Assembly: GCA_027488715.1 (NCBI GenBank)
Contig: JAIYBD010000027.1
Span: 1-5,737 of the forward strand
DNA from: Bacteroidota bacterium
GTDB lineage: Bacteria > Bacteroidota > Bacteroidia > UBA7662 > CANHCV01
DNA: 5,737 nucleotides
Direction of reading: 5' to 3'
In this document: positions 5,590-5,737 of the stretch, one piece after another
How positions within the stretch are numbered: the stretch's first letter is position 1
How the letters are laid out: each line of letters starts with the position of its first letter
Program-made: the position numbers and the translations under genes
The notes under the pieces: generated by a model
Seen by the model: the letters and a program-made list of their open reading frames with translations, nothing else
Told to the model about the DNA's origin: nothing
The model's database searches: none

Positions 5590-5737
5590 TTAAACGAGGT
5601 AAAAGAAAGTGAATACGAAAACCCAAACCAAATCAACAAAGTGCCAATAAAGACCAACTTTCTCGATCATTTCGTAGTGACCGCGGCGTTGGTACGTACC
5701 AGCCATTGCATTGATGGTAATAATGATGTTGATCACC
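5590..5737 (-). CDS. Cytochrome c oxidase subunit III, C-terminal fragment (5' end outside window)
   Basis: Only the last 48 codons and the TAA stop are present; the gene continues beyond the right edge. The fragment reads ...INAMAGTYQRRGHYEMIEK, then VGLYWHFVDLVWVFVF, ending in TFFYLV. The YWHFVDLVW segment is the highly conserved last helix of haem-copper oxidase subunit III, a core membrane subunit of aa3/caa3-type oxidases. Bacteroidota often carry two subunit III genes in tandem; which copy this is cannot be told from the window. It is the first visible gene of the minus-strand oxidase cluster, and its stop lies 11 bp before the subunit IV start. The stretch is too short for gene prediction by length alone, but the motif is unmistakable. 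Confidence 0.93.
   Translation of the reverse strand, partial: VINIIITINAMAGTYQRRGHYEMIEKVGLYWHFVDLVWVFVFTFFYLV

Noticed and set aside
5579..5626. A 16-residue N-terminal extension of subunit IV (MGFRIHF...)
   Set aside because: It overlaps the conserved C-terminal coding end of subunit III in another frame, and family proteins start close to the first helix, which fits the ATG at 5578.

Overview
The window looks like a piece of a Bacteroidota chromosome, probably Flavobacteriales or a related order. Three things point there: a secreted protein ending in a type IX secretion (T9SS) C-terminal sorting domain; a cytochrome oxidase accessory cluster in the order typical of that phylum (subunit III, subunit IV, SCO-like protein, DUF420 protein, small membrane protein); and the absence of a Shine-Dalgarno sequence before any of the six visible start codons. 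The assignment is inference, since no marker gene gives a genus.

Layout. Bases 1-127 hold the presumed tail of an upstream plus-strand gene (weak evidence) and the short leader of the next gene. At 128-877 (+) lies a secreted thioredoxin-fold protein with a CxxC active site and a T9SS sorting domain. It converges with uvrA (874-3714, -), and the two stop codons share a TTAA palindrome, so there is no spacer between them. A 35-bp gap follows, with a plausible Bacteroidota -7 promoter box for uvrA. From 3750 to the right edge everything reads on the minus strand as one tight unit. In transcription order it is cytochrome c oxidase subunit III (3' end only), subunit IV, an SCO-family protein with a GTG start, a DUF420 membrane protein, and an 82-aa membrane protein with a CPMC motif. 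Spacings are 11, 2, 19 and -4 bp, which strongly suggests one operon. uvrA may be read partly from it.

How the genes fit together. Subunits III and IV are structural parts of an aa3/caa3-type terminal oxidase. The three genes after them look like an assembly or metal-and-thiol handling module at the outer face of the inner membrane. The SCO-like protein keeps the CxxxC pair but has lysine where the family's copper-binding histidine normally sits, and no other histidine in or after the thioredoxin core. The last gene encodes a mini-protein predicted to place CPMC right at its mature periplasmic N-terminus. The histidine-less SCO, DUF420 and CPMC trio is the most interesting part of the window. 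UvrA (nucleotide excision repair) is unrelated in function. It is complete, except that its first zinc module has lost one cysteine pair.

There are no RNA genes, CRISPR arrays, insertion sequences or clear intrinsic terminators. Apart from the left edge, almost every base is coding.
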